A stretch of 64,000 bases of DNA from Paramyrothecium sp. XJ0827 (lineage: Eukaryota > Ascomycota > Sordariomycetes > Hypocreales > Stachybotryaceae), in contig JAJFPB010000008.1 of assembly GCA_020881915.1 (NCBI GenBank), positions 3,451,472 to 3,515,471 on the forward strand, written 5' to 3'. This document shows, piece after piece, positions 41,801 to 53,300 of this stretch (the first letter of the stretch is position 1; every line of letters starts with the position of its first letter). The translations under genes and the position numbers were made by a program. Below the pieces are notes generated by a model. It had not been told where the DNA came from. It ran no database searches and worked only from the letters and a program-made list of their open reading frames with translations.

Positions 41801-42509
41801 GAAATTCAAGGTTCACCAACCGTACGAATCGAGTAAATGGAGGAACCTTCGCGTTCGGGCATTATAGCGCGTCACGACGTGTCGAAACGCGCCGGAGGTA
41901 TTGCCTGATTAGATGTGTTAGTGTTTGGGTTGAAATACGTAGTAAATATTAACGAAATATATCAAGACATTCCACCCCTGACTAGCGTCCACGTCAATCC
42001 ACATCTCAATCCACGAGCCCCCATCAGTGGATGGATGGATTACATAACAACAGGTCTCGTGGATTGACGTGGACGTGGATTGAAGTCAACATATTGATCA
42101 ATACCGTGGAAGTCGTGGATTGATTCCCTACCCTGCAACTATACTAACGGATGTAACAGCATATACGGCTGGTGGTTTTTTGCAGCAAGGCACAGCCGCG
42201 AATGTCTTTCCGACTTCTTGGTAAAGTAGACGGAAGGTCCCTGTTGAATGATCACTTAGATTTTTGGCAAAGACCTTAGCATAGAAGTTTTCTTGGCCAG
42301 GCATAACCTGCCATGCATAGGGGTCTTTTTCTCGAGTAATGAGGCGGACTTCAGACGGCTGTATTTCAATGCCCAGTTTTTGACCTATTGAAGTTAGTCG
42401 TTGCCTTCGGTTACAAATGAAATAGCATACGAATATGTTCTGAAAGTACCTTGCGGCATTGATCCCTCTCCCGTCGTCGTACCACACTCTTCTCTCGTGT
42501 TGGCGCCAT
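38861..42509 (-). CDS. Hypothetical gene whose intron holds a hAT element
   Basis: Exon candidates are 42509-42450 (basic, MAPTREKSVVRRRERDQCRK) or a shorter start. Next is 42385-42166, ending CCKKPPA at a GTATAT donor. The last is 39190-38861, starting at a CTTAG acceptor and encoding a coiled coil (MVVELRKENARLSHIIRDLQKRK and on). Removing the hAT element and one copy of its target duplication leaves an intron of ordinary size. The phase of the first junction is unresolved; in one reading exon 1 looks like the start of a MADS-type domain. Whether the gene is still spliced correctly across 2.9 kb of extra intron is unknown. Confidence 0.4.
39231..42143 (-). mobile_element. hAT transposon, 2.9 kb, with 8-bp target duplication
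   Basis: The element spans 39239-42135. Its ends are inverted copies of CAGGGTAGGGAATCAATCCA. It is flanked by CAACTATA at 39231-39238 and 42136-42143, the 8-bp duplication typical of hAT. The perfect ends and duplication point to recent insertion. The subterminal regions are rich in GTGGATTGA and GTCAATCCA words in both orientations. Confidence 0.95.
39447..41809 (-). pseudogene. hAT transposase with three one-base frameshifts
   Basis: The BED-like N-terminal zinc finger (WICMPCVRQNT...LHLWKAHGYW), catalytic region (AFDGARTR for one Asp, GYFTLDNAANNE for the second, NDTRWLSQY nearby) and C-terminal dimerisation domain (VEYWILKRFEYPRLSRMALD, then SECERLFSATG) are all present in order. The frame breaks three times: at an A4 run near 40980, near 40400, and at a C3 run near 39600. 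At each break the next frame picks up the family sequence directly. The length before breakage, about 780 aa, is normal. The transposase is inactive unless these are base-calling errors. Confidence 0.85.
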
Positions 42510-42893
42510 TCTGAGGGCGATGAAGCTTTTGCTGATTAACCTAAGAAAACTAAACGAGGTACGCATCTCTGATCAAGTAATGATGCCTTTGTATTACTCC
42601 GTTTTATATCCAAATTTTGGGTCCCAAATGCGCAGCGGGGGGTCCCAGAAACGCAGTGGGGAGTCCCAGATTCGGGACCCCTCTATGTCTGACCACCTAG
42701 CTCCAGTTGATGTCACGACGCATTAGACCCAGTCTAGGTCCAAAACTGGGAACAAAAAGCGCTGCCGCGCAAGTAAGGCATCAATGTTGAGCTGAAATAA
42801 ATTGGCACACCTGGGGACGGTTCCATCACAGCAATGCAGAGAACCATCATCACTCTACAGCTTTGAACTTTCATGCATACTCTTTGCATGACT
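42510..42893. promoter_or_regulatory. Shared promoter region with GGTCCCA repeats
   Basis: This is a divergent intergenic space of about 385 bp between the minus-strand gene (start about 42509) and the MADS-like gene. At 42619-42690 three units with GGGTCCCA/GAGTCCCAG, each followed by an (A/C)GCAG(C/T)GGGG-like half, recur at about 22-bp spacing and end in GGGACCC. They could be factor-binding sites; that is a guess from position and spacing. Confidence 0.35.
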
Positions 42894-43256
42894 ATGGCTG
42901 CCGTACCTCAAAAACGCGATCGCAAAAGTGACAGCTCTTCAAGAGCTGTAAAGCGCTTGATCAAAAGATGTCATGATATCAGCAAACGCTATGATAACGA
43001 CATTTATATCTTGATTCGTCGACGACGGAAATATTATGAGTATAAGTCGATTGATGACTGCTCTTTTCCGCCGCCTACTGGAGACCTAGTAAGTGAATTC
43101 GACGTCTATTCTACCTGAGCTAACCAAACAAAGGATAAGGCATATCCATTACCGGTCAGGAAAACTGCATCTGACTTTAAAGAAAAGAAAAGGGAGGAGG
43201 AATCGGAAAATAGAGATGGTGACCCGGAAATTCTTCACACATCTAAGGACATTTGA
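42894..43256 (+). CDS. Small MADS-like (SRF-type) protein
   Basis: Two exons: 42894-43089 and about 43135-43256, joined by GTAAGT...ACAAAG. The sequence AVKRLIKRCHDISKRYDNDIYILI, then RRRRKYYEYKSIDD and PPPTGDL, resembles the degenerate MADS box of a fungal accessory family: a basic helix, then a beta strand with DIYILI and KYYEY. The tail is Lys/Glu-rich. At about 105 aa it is little more than the domain. Upstream in-frame ATGs at 42873 and 42888 would add a few residues. Possible DNA-binding role. Confidence 0.5.
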
Positions 43257-43708
43257 AATATAGTTTCATTGTTCTGAAGGCGATACTGTACTATAATAAA
43301 GGATACTAATTGTGAAACCAATGAGGCTAGGGCGGAGAGCCAACGTAGAGTCACGGCGACCATTTTGCAACATTCCCATCCTGAAGCCATTGCCTTATCA
43401 TTTCATGCAGAGATTAAAGTTGGACGTGCTGATTGGCAATTCTAGCCCTGTAGTCACTGCAGGCATGAGTAAGATCTGTAGACGCTAATGGGCTCCATGT
43501 TCCTGTAACTCGCACTGGACATATACCCAACCATATCTTGTAAAGATGAAAGAGAGATCGACTGTTGACCGAATGGCCGGGCAGATTACTGAGCGACTCA
43601 ACATTCGGTTACTAATTTATTAGTGAAGTCTGAGATGGAACGCCATCCCCAGTCGCTTGAAGGCTCTCATTAAGCGTGGTTATGATTAGTTATCCTAAGT
43701 CTCATACA
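43257..43708. other. Intergenic region without a recognised gene
   Basis: Nothing supported is seen between the MADS-like gene and the 3' end of the recombinase gene; the two genes converge here. Confidence 0.5.
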
Positions 43709-46346
43709 CTAGTTTGTTACCATCGAGGCTGGATAATGGTCTCCATGCTCCCGAGCTGCATGGTTCGCAAAGTGCTCGTCTGTTCCAATAATTGCCTCAC
43801 ACCTATCATATGGACAGCGAAACGGCATCTCAATCGTCGCAAGATGCCGAGAACGAATATGTCTTGCCAGGCTATCAATACGCCACTGCTTCTGGCGCTG
43901 TTCATTTCCAACTTCCATGTCTCGCCATTTGCAGAAAGGACACGTTCGCGAAACAACTGAAGATTTCGATTGAGACGGTGCTGCTTGTGCGCCGACATCG
44001 ACTTCTGTCTTCTCTTCCAATCTTGTATGAGGGATAGTGTTGGCCTTATGTTGTATCGCTCGCGTTGAGGCAGTTATGACAGCTTTTGTAGACTTGGGTG
44101 CTTTAAGTCGACGCGGACTCTCTCGCCTCTGACATAGCTGTGATAGAGCGTGGACAAGTTTCATCCGTAGTTTGAAAAGTTCCTCTCTGTTGCTGATATG
44201 TGCTGCATCGGAGAACAGGTGAGCTACTTGGGCTCTTTCTTCGAGCTCATATTTGATTGTTGGGGGTGCTAAGGTTTCTCTGGATGGAGTTATCCCCTTT
44301 AATTGCTGGGCGATTTCCTCTCCGTGTATCTTTTGGTGGAAGTCTGCGATGGCACGTGTTAGACGTTTTGCTTTTAATGTTTTTCTGAGGCTGTCCACTC
44401 TCTTTCGGTACTTTTCATACCGCTTGCCAACACCAGCTTTTTTAGCATCTGTATAAGACTTGTAACCCTTCTTTTTGAACTTTTCGAGTTCCTTGGACCT
44501 TAACCTGAGAAATCTGACTAGGATTGGGTCTTTGTAAATCTCCCTCTCCTGTTCTTCGGTCAGTTGTTTTGGAGCATTCCCATGACGTATGAGTCGGCCC
44601 ATCAAATTGACAAGATCTGTCTGCAGGTTGCTTCCGAATACAATAGCCTGAGTGTCTGTACCGACGAAATCTGTCATGTAATACCGCACATAAGTAGATG
44701 AATCGCCAAGTCTATGATTCATAGCTTGGTTCCTTTCCTCAGGGGTCAGTGCCTCTACAAACAATTAGCGATGTCCGCCTGCAAATTCTCTCGTCGTACC
44801 GTTCAGCATCTTGCCAGATCCACGACGAATATCGTAAAACTCTAGTCTTTTCTCATACCCAAGGGCTAGCCCAAGTCGAATTAAATCATTTCGGGTCTTG
44901 CTGTATGTGAGAGCTTTCTCAAGTGATATTTTTAGCCCTTCTAAATTGCGAAAAATGGGTCGCGACTCCCATTCCTTTTTCCACGGTAGTCTCACTCGGT
45001 CCATGTGAGCCGGAACCTTAAGTTCATAAATCTGTTCTGGACTTGTGAAGTCGTTTAGAAATGCGCCGTCGGCAAATGCTAGAGACAGCATATGGAGTAT
45101 CGGATCATGCAGGAGAGTGTCTTCCTCGTGAAAGCCGAATTTGAGGATTTTAGATGTACCCGCTGACTTCTTCACATTCACAAGGTTGAATAAAAGTCCA
45201 AGGCGTGGACGCTTTTCTCCAGGACTCGGTCGGAAAAGCTGAAATTCGATGTCCCTATAAAGCACTTTTCCAATAAGTGCATCGGGTCTAGTTGCAGTCG
45301 CGCCAGCCACTATTAGGATTAGGGCAAGCTGTACACGAAGTCTTTCGTGAGCGAACACGAAATCGTCTTGAACATAGTGATGATGAAGAATCAAGTCTAG
45401 ATCTTCGATAAATAATCCAGACTTGTCCTTCTTTGATGTGTCCAGGTCGAACAAAGGTGTAAGTTTAGCATGGATCCACTTGAGAAAGCTATTTAGAATC
45501 CGTCCAAATACCAAACACACCAAGGGATGAGGACTAACATTACCTATATCATAGAGGACGCCCCCTTCCATCCATCGAGCTGTTTTGACAGCATAAACCA
45601 TACTAAGAACATTCCAATAGGTCATAATGGATGATTCTTTTTTAATTCGAGAGTTTTTCACTCTCCAGTATAGGTATGCTTTGAATATAGATGCTTTGCA
45701 TGCCCTGAGGGCCTCAATAGGATCTCGTCGAGTTGTTTTACAGAAGCTGTTAGGGAAGTGGTTAGGTCGAATTGACATCTTAGCTGAAAGATAAAACAGA
45801 CCTATTCCACCTTGCTTCTTCAGGAACCGTCATTCGTCTTGTGTTCTCGTCATGATTGGCCATCGTCGGCCCTTCTTCTTCGAATTGATCGATCAATCCA
45901 TTATAAAACTCTGCTGCCTCTTTTGGGTCCTCCTCGGCGCTGGCATACCCAGAGTCTAAGTCAGAAATTGAAGAGGAGTCCGGGTCGTGATCTGAATCCG
46001 AATCAGAATCACTATCAGATTCCGGAGCTTCATCGCTATTAACTTTATCGTTCGAGATAAGCGAGTTCTTTCGAGTCATTGTAGCGCAGGAACGAACAGG
46101 GTTTGAGGAATTTCGGAAAGAGACCCCATGTTGCTTTCCGTCCTCAAAGTCCAGAGTGCTGCTATTCGAAGGCTCAGATGCCACGGCGAAGTCTTGTTCA
46201 TATGCTATAACTGTGTTACTCGAGGGAATTTGAGTATGATTGCAGCTGCCTTGTGCAGGCGCCGAGATGTCCTGTGTGGATGCTCCGAGCCGAGGTATGT
46301 TTCGTCTCTGCCTCGCTCTTCTAGGAATGTTGCGGGTTCGAGCCAT
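43709..46346 (-). CDS. DUF3435 tyrosine recombinase ('captain' of a Starship element)
   Basis: Site-specific recombinase of the family that mobilises Starship giant transposons (family knowledge). Exon 1 (46346 to about 45800) is acidic with Asp/Ser repeats. Exon 2 (45778-44800) has FKAYLYWRVKNSRIKKESSI, TYWNVLSMVYA and the ATRPDAL box, ending at YDIRRGSGKMLN. Exon 3 (44754-43709) resumes EALTPEERNQAMNHRLGD and STYVRYYM, with the expected Arg, His/Arg and Tyr positions, then a Lys/Arg-rich helix and two C2H2-like fingers (CPFC...H...H and CPYDRC...H...H). The 45-nt intron 44799-44755 (GTACGA, GCTAAT, TTGTAG) removes an in-frame TAA and restores the family sequence. The exon 1-2 junction is unresolved. 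Length about 850 aa. No coding damage seen. Confidence 0.85.
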
Positions 46347-46850
46347 GATGACGGCTTACAAGTAAACCAAGTGTAACGGGCATGAAGATGTTGGAGGGCG
46401 ATTCGAGGGAGAGTAGACCAGAACGATAGATGGGTATTAGGAGGAGTATTAATACGTTGGATGGAAAGGTTAGTCTGGGAGCAGGGTCCAGGGAGCTGTC
46501 GGGGGCGATGAAGCATGCGATGGCTTGCCTTACCCACTCACACTACCTCTCTCCCTGACACCACAACAGGGAAGTAGGCGCTCTCAGGCAACCCTGGTCT
46601 GAGATAATTTGTGTCGGGGAGGCTGAATAAATGATGACTTATGGACCTGGCCTGCAACTTACAGGAGACCAGGAAGCACCGAATTAACTTGACTTGTTAA
46701 GTTGAATTTACAACCTCATTATTATCACATTTAATCAATAGCAATTTTAATAATCTGACAGGAGGAATAATCCTATCCACTTAAATTAATTCTTTACTTA
46801 AGCTAGCAGAGATATAGGATATAATTGCCTCTGCCCGTAGGAAGGCAGGC
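46347..46850. other. Upstream region of the captain; possible Starship 5' end
   Basis: No gene is recognised. Starship ends normally lie a few hundred bases upstream of the captain, so an end may be here. I could not find a paired direct repeat inside the window. Confidence 0.35.
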
Positions 46851-46854
46851 TGGT

Positions 46855-47230
46855 AGACAGGACCAACTTCTGGAACACCACGTATTAGGCAGGCGGTCAG
46901 AAGAGGGACAACTTCTTGCCTACTGAACCAGTGAGATTATGAATCGGGTAGGCGGTCAGAGCTTACAGAGGTTACCAATTCAGCAGGCGGTCAAGCTGGG
47001 ACAAGTTCTAGGACGTGTGGTTCGTGCAATTGAACAGATTTGGTAGGCGGTCAGAATGGGGACAACTTTTGGGGCAGCGCAATGACGTAGTTAGATAAGC
47101 TAGGCAGGCGGTCAGATTGGGGACAAGTTTTGGGACTGCGAGTGTCATAGTGTTATGAATCAGGTAGGCGGTCAATAGAAGGACAAGTTTAAGGTCACTA
47201 AGGGCTTTGAATTGAGTAAGCGGTGAGATA
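46855..47230. repeat. GGTAGGCGGTCA/GGACAACTT minisatellite, copy 2
   Basis: Seven or so cores of (T/G)AGGCAGGCGGTCAGA or GGTAGGCGGTCA, each usually followed by ATGGGGACAACTTTTGGG, with spacers of irregular length. It has the same core as 32640-32870. It lies exactly between the captain side and the RIP-degraded block. Confidence 0.8.
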
Positions 47231-47349
47231 AACAATTGTGTTAGGAAGGCGGTGAATAGAAGACTTAGTAAGAGGTGTAGGGAATAAAATGTGGTTAGGC
47301 AGCCCAAATTGGCGGGGTGAACCTGCCATATTGAGCGACACTTCCACAT

Positions 47350-50300
47350 GGAAGAAGATATTATTAGTAATTCTACTTACTATTATAAATTAAGCCTTAA
47401 GTCTAGTCTTAGTAGTAATTACCTTAGATTTAATTATTTTAAAGATAATTTTACTAACTTTCTTATTAGAAATACCTTATAGGGCCCTAGTAGCTATTAT
47501 ATTTACCTACTTTATTATTTCTATTACCTTATTTATATTAGCTTTAGCTTTAAGAAATTAATTTATAATCTATTTTCTTATTTTAGTAATTCTAATATTA
47601 GTCTTACTAAGGGCCTTATATAGGGTTACTAATTCTATAATTATATATTCTAAGTTACTTAGAGCTTTTTCTACTATAATAATAGTACTAACTCCGGTTT
47701 CTATAGTAAAGGATCTAATTTATTAATTAATAATACCTTTACTATACTCTAGAATATATACTAGATCTAGCTACTTAATATAACTAAGATAACTAGCTAT
47801 AATTATATTTAGTACTTTATATAGATCTATTATATAGGCTATAATTAAATTAATAGCTAATAGGAGTTTACTTATCTAGTAAATAGATATATTTTAGTTA
47901 GTAATATATCTATTTTTTTACTAAGTTACTACTATATTCTTATATATATTTTTAAGGTTTTAAATAAGTTTAATTTTAAAGATAGTTCTATTTTCTTCTA
48001 TACTATTTTTAATATTAAGAATATATATTTAAATCTTATAATAAAATTACCCCTTAGTAGTATTTTAGTAGCTAAATTCTATAATTAAGTAGCTATTTTT
48101 AATAAATTTAAGGGCTAAAGTAATAAAAGTATTATTAATAGTCTATTCTTTCTTAGGATCTTCTTTTCTATTTATTTATATATATATTTAATTTTATTAT
48201 TTCTTCTTATTTTTTAATAACTTATTAATTATATTATTACTAAGTATTTACTTAAATACTTCTACTTAATACTATACTAATTTTACTATTAGTTATATTC
48301 TTTTTACTTACTTTCTTCTATAACTAAGACTACTATAGAGAACTACTAAGGTAATTCTAAATAAGCCTTCCTTATTATTAGTTTTAATAGGTTTCTTATC
48401 TTTCTTAATATCCTATTAGGCTTATACCTTAAGTATAGCTATTTAATTAAGTTACTTTTATATAAGAAGCTCTTTCTTTATAATATCTCTATAGTAGAAG
48501 AATATATTACTTAGCTTAATACTATTAATTATATCCTCCTTATAATTATTTATAAGTACTTTAGTAACTTTAAATTTAGTAGCTTAGATATAAAGAATAT
48601 CCTATTTAATACTAGGTTTATAAATTACTAATTCTATATAGTAGGCTTATTTAGTAATTAGTACCTTTTTATTAAATTAGACTTTATTAATATTCTTATT
48701 AAGTCTCTTTAGTTTAAAGTTAAGATTAATAAGGGCTAGCTAGCTTAGGTAGGGTAATTATTTAGTATAGTTAAATTAATTAATATTATTATAAAAAGTA
48801 GTAAGTATCTTTTTACTATTAGCTTTAAAGAAATTATTATTTTCTACTTATATAGTAGCTTTCTCTATTTCTAAGTATTTAGTAGAGGGTTTATATTATT
48901 TAATTACTAAGTAGATATAATTATTAGAGGGGAATAATTTATTCTTATAGCTATTATTATTACTACTAGATATAGCCTTAGAACCTTTATTAAGAAATTT
49001 ATTAAGATGACTAAATTTAAGAATCTTAAATAGGGACCTAGATATAATAAAAATAATTTAATAGGGAGATCTAATACCTAGAACCTTAGATATAGTAATA
49101 ATAAAGTCAATAATAAAGATATCTATAATAAATATAATATACTATAGGCACTTATAAGGCTTAAGCCATCTATTCTACTATATATATATATATATAGGAA
49201 CTTAATAGAGCTATTAAGATATTACTTTACTACTAAGGTCTTATAGCTGTAGTTATAGCAATACTAGTAGCAAAGCCAAAGTTAATATAAGTTCTGCAGT
49301 AATATATATTACCTAGCCTTAATAAAGTCAAATCGAATCGAAGAATGCTAGTATAAAAATCTACTTGTGCTCTTATTGCAGTCGAAATCTCTGTTTATTA
49401 CTAATATTAACAATAGTAGAAGAGACCTACTACAATAACCGATCCTCAAGACATCTCTCAAGAAGCCGGAATCTGCTTTAAAGCACATAGGTAAGGACCC
49501 TTAAAGATCACAAGACTATTTCCATATACTAATAAAGTTAGAAGACTAAAGTCATAGCCAAGGGAGATATTAAAGATAGCTTAATTATTAATAAGGTCTA
49601 GTAGCTAAAGAAAAGTACTACTAATCTAGCTAAGTAGTAGGAACTAGGCTATATCTAAGATATAGCTAATTAATATAAGGGAAGGAAGCCTAATAAGGCT
49701 AAGAGAAAGATATTTAATAAGTTAGATAAGAGATTTAAAAAGATATAAGATAGAATATATCCCTAAAGCTCTTGCTATTATAGGAGATAGTTAGGCAAAT
49801 CTAACTTATTCTAATTAATAATATCTATTCTAAACTAAGTTCTTATTATATAATAATATGTATTATAAGTATATACAAGCCGGCGTGGGCAGTTAAGCTA
49901 ATTATATAATAAGTCATGTAACCTCAGTAATAGTAGTAATAATAGGTCTTTTATCCTTAGTACCTAGGAGGATTAGAACCTTTATAATTATACTTTTTAT
50001 TATTATCTTTACTCTTCTTATTATTAGTAGTATTTAATTAAAAGTTATATTAATTAATATAATCTATTAGAGGGTCTATTTTCTTTATTCCCTATAGTAC
50101 TAGATCTAATATTAGTAGCTTATTTCTAGGCTATAATATATATTTATTTATAATTTTTATAATATCCTTATTTACTAATATATTAGATTTATTTTTATTA
50201 GTACTTAGGAAGATCTTATAAAGGGAATTAAGGAACTTAAATAGAAATAACTCTATATTTACTTTAGGGGACTTTAGGTTTATAGAATTATCTATAGCTA

Positions 50301-53300
50301 TATTATTATTATCCTAGGAATTACTATAATTAGATTTATTCTCTATTATATAAAATAGATTTTAGCTTCTACTTAGGGCTAGTTCTATTATAGTAAGTAT
50401 AGATCTTATACTAGTAATACTAAGTCTATAAGGTAGGGTAAGTACTTATATACTACTAGATTTATATATATATTATTAGATTTATATATAGAAGTAGATT
50501 TATTTATAGGATAATAAATATATTTATAGATTACTAGATTTAATTATAGTAATTATATAAAAGTTTTAATAATAATATAAAAGGAAGGTTTAATTTTTTA
50601 TTTTAGTTATTAGTTATAAAATAATAAATTATAAAGAAATATTAAATTTAATAAATTTTAGCTATATTTACTATAAAAAAGATAAATTTAATATATAAAA
50701 TATATATTATTTTTCTTTATATTACTTATTTATTAGAAATAAGTACTAGATCTATATATTCTTTAGCTATATATAGCTAGTAGTATATTTAAATTAAGCC
50801 TTTATTCTAAAAAATATCTATTAGTTTAGACTAATATTTTCTCTATATACCTAAATAAAATTAGATATAGTTTTATTTATCTTTATTTTAGTAATCTAAT
50901 TATTATTCTTAGCTATAAATCCTTTTTAGTAAACTAGGTATTTTATATTTAATTTCTAGCTATACTTAGTTTTATAATATTATATAATATATTTAATTTT
51001 CTATTAATTACTTTTATTTTATTTATTTACTTCTACTAATCTAGGTAGTAGCTACTATTTATTAAAAGAATTAGATCCTTATACTAGTTTTTATAGCTAT
51101 ATTACTAAAACTACTAAATAAATCTTCTATATATATAGAAAGTCTAGCTTAAATACTTATAGATATATCTTCTAAAGAACTATATATAATTTAGCTTTTA
51201 TTAAAGACTACTTATACTTAGGTTTTCTAAGTAAGTAATAACCTTTATAAAACTAAAGATATATAATATTACCCTCTTATATATTAGAAGGCTTATACTT
51301 TATATTATATTTAATTTTAGCTAATAAGACTATAATATTAAGTAGATATTATACTTTCTAATAACTTACTTACCTAATTATCTTAATTATTTCTTCTATA
51401 AATTTAATATTATCTTAGGTTAATTTAGTAAAAATATTTATAGCTAAGAGTAATTAGAACCCTAGGTATTATTTATAGTTAATTCATGTATAACTGCCCA
51501 TATAAAGAGTACCAGGTGGTCCAAGCTTTTACGTAAGACAGCTTTACGCAAGACTATTAGTTAGATATTTTTAAGTAAAGTAATCTATATATTTACCTAA
51601 AAATATTTATATAATATTATTAGTAGAGATTCTTAGCATTATATAAGCAGTTAAAAATATTCCCAAAGCTATAATCTAATAGAGCACTAATATTATATAT
51701 ATAACTATAAAGGATGCGGTTATAAGGCATATCTATTTATCTAATACTTATTTCAGATTTATAAGTTAACTTCTACAAGGCAACTTATATTCGGATTAAG
51801 AGTAGCAGGGATTTAAAGATTAAGATTTAGATTAAGGTTTATAAATAATAAACTACTAGCTAGTATCTTAGGGTCAGATTAAACGCATTTCTTTTGTAAT
51901 GTAGTATCTAATGCATTACCTAATATTAAAAGGGCTTAATTATTATCTTTATCTAACTCTTCTTAGTATATCTATACCATACTTTTCACATTAGGGCTCA
52001 ATATTATAGAAAGCTATATTTCAGTCAACCACAAGCATAAGGTTATGCTTTATATTCTATATTAAGCTACGCTACAACCCAGTTGCAATATTAAAATATA
52101 TTTCTATAATCAACACCAACTCAAGGGCTAGATACTATAAGATATTAAGGATTACTATAAGGTACAATAGTTCTAAAACCCAGCTATAGTTAAACTGCTA
52201 GCGGATAGTAGCTTACCTATTTTAGGACTTAAGATACTAGATAGTATAAGCTACGGGGATTACTACATATTAACTATATACTAGAGTAATTTAGAATAGC
52301 ACTGGCGGCATATATATAGTAGCTATATACCGCGGTATAGCTAAGTAAAGCTATAATTATAGATGTACTTATATCTAAGATATTAGATTATTAAAATAAT
52401 AGATAGAGAAGAGTCTATAGCACTAATGCCTAGCTAACTTAATATAATTATTACTAAAGGTATAGTAGAGCTAGAGAGAGAGTATATATAGAGGCTAGAG
52501 CATGGTAATATATATAAGGGCTATAACTATAACTTAACTTAGGTTAAAGAGATAAAGTGGGTTAGGTATATTAGCATCTAGAATCTTATCGAAGTTTATA
52601 ACGCTACTCTATTACTACAAGCTAATATTAAGAAAAGGTAAGAAGAAATTAGTAAAGGTACTAAAGAGGAAGAAGCTTGGGGTCTAAAGGTCTTATTTAA
52701 AAGCTTTAATTAAGAAGTTAATTGCTGTAGCTAGTAATTAGATAGTATCCCAAAGGAGACTCTATAGTATCTATATAGTATTAAGGTTAGTAAGCTAAAT
52801 AGTAGACTATTTAGGAATATAGCGCAAGAGAGGTTATAGAAGAAATATAAGATAATAGGTTATTACTACTTAGTATTCTACTAGTAAGTATTCTAACTAG
52901 GATAATAAAGGGCAGAGGAGAAGCTTGCTATATTCTTTATAGATAAATAGTAGAACTAAATAGAGGAGATTAATTATTATATACTATCTATAAGTATAGC
53001 TGCAGCTACTCCAAAAATATAACACCAAGATAACCTATCTAGTAGCAATAGTAATAATAACTATGGTAAATTAGAGAGTATATCTGGAGGTAAAGATACA
53101 GGGGTTACAAATTTAGTCTTATAAAATCTTAATATAAGTATATTTCGGTTTATAGTGGCTTCTATTAATGTAAAGGTAGGAGGCAATATATATAATAATG
53201 CGTTACTATACTTTTACATTGCATTAGGTATTTACTAATATCTATTAGGGTTCACGGAGGTATTTCTCTATATAAATATATTAGCGGCTTTGTTATAGTT

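Noticed and set aside
42128..42487. 119-aa frame as a complete gene
   Set aside because: Its end runs into the hAT terminal sequence and its start is a GTG; it is better read as exons of the split gene.
44755..44799. In-frame TAA splitting the captain gene into two frames
   Set aside because: GTACGA donor, GCTAAT branch point and TTGTAG acceptor define a 45-nt intron whose removal joins MLN to EALTPEERNQAMNHR in frame, so the gene is not broken here.
47008..47349. 113-aa minus-strand frame
   Set aside because: It runs through the GGTAGGCGGTCA minisatellite; the Leu/Thr-rich product is a by-product of repeat composition.
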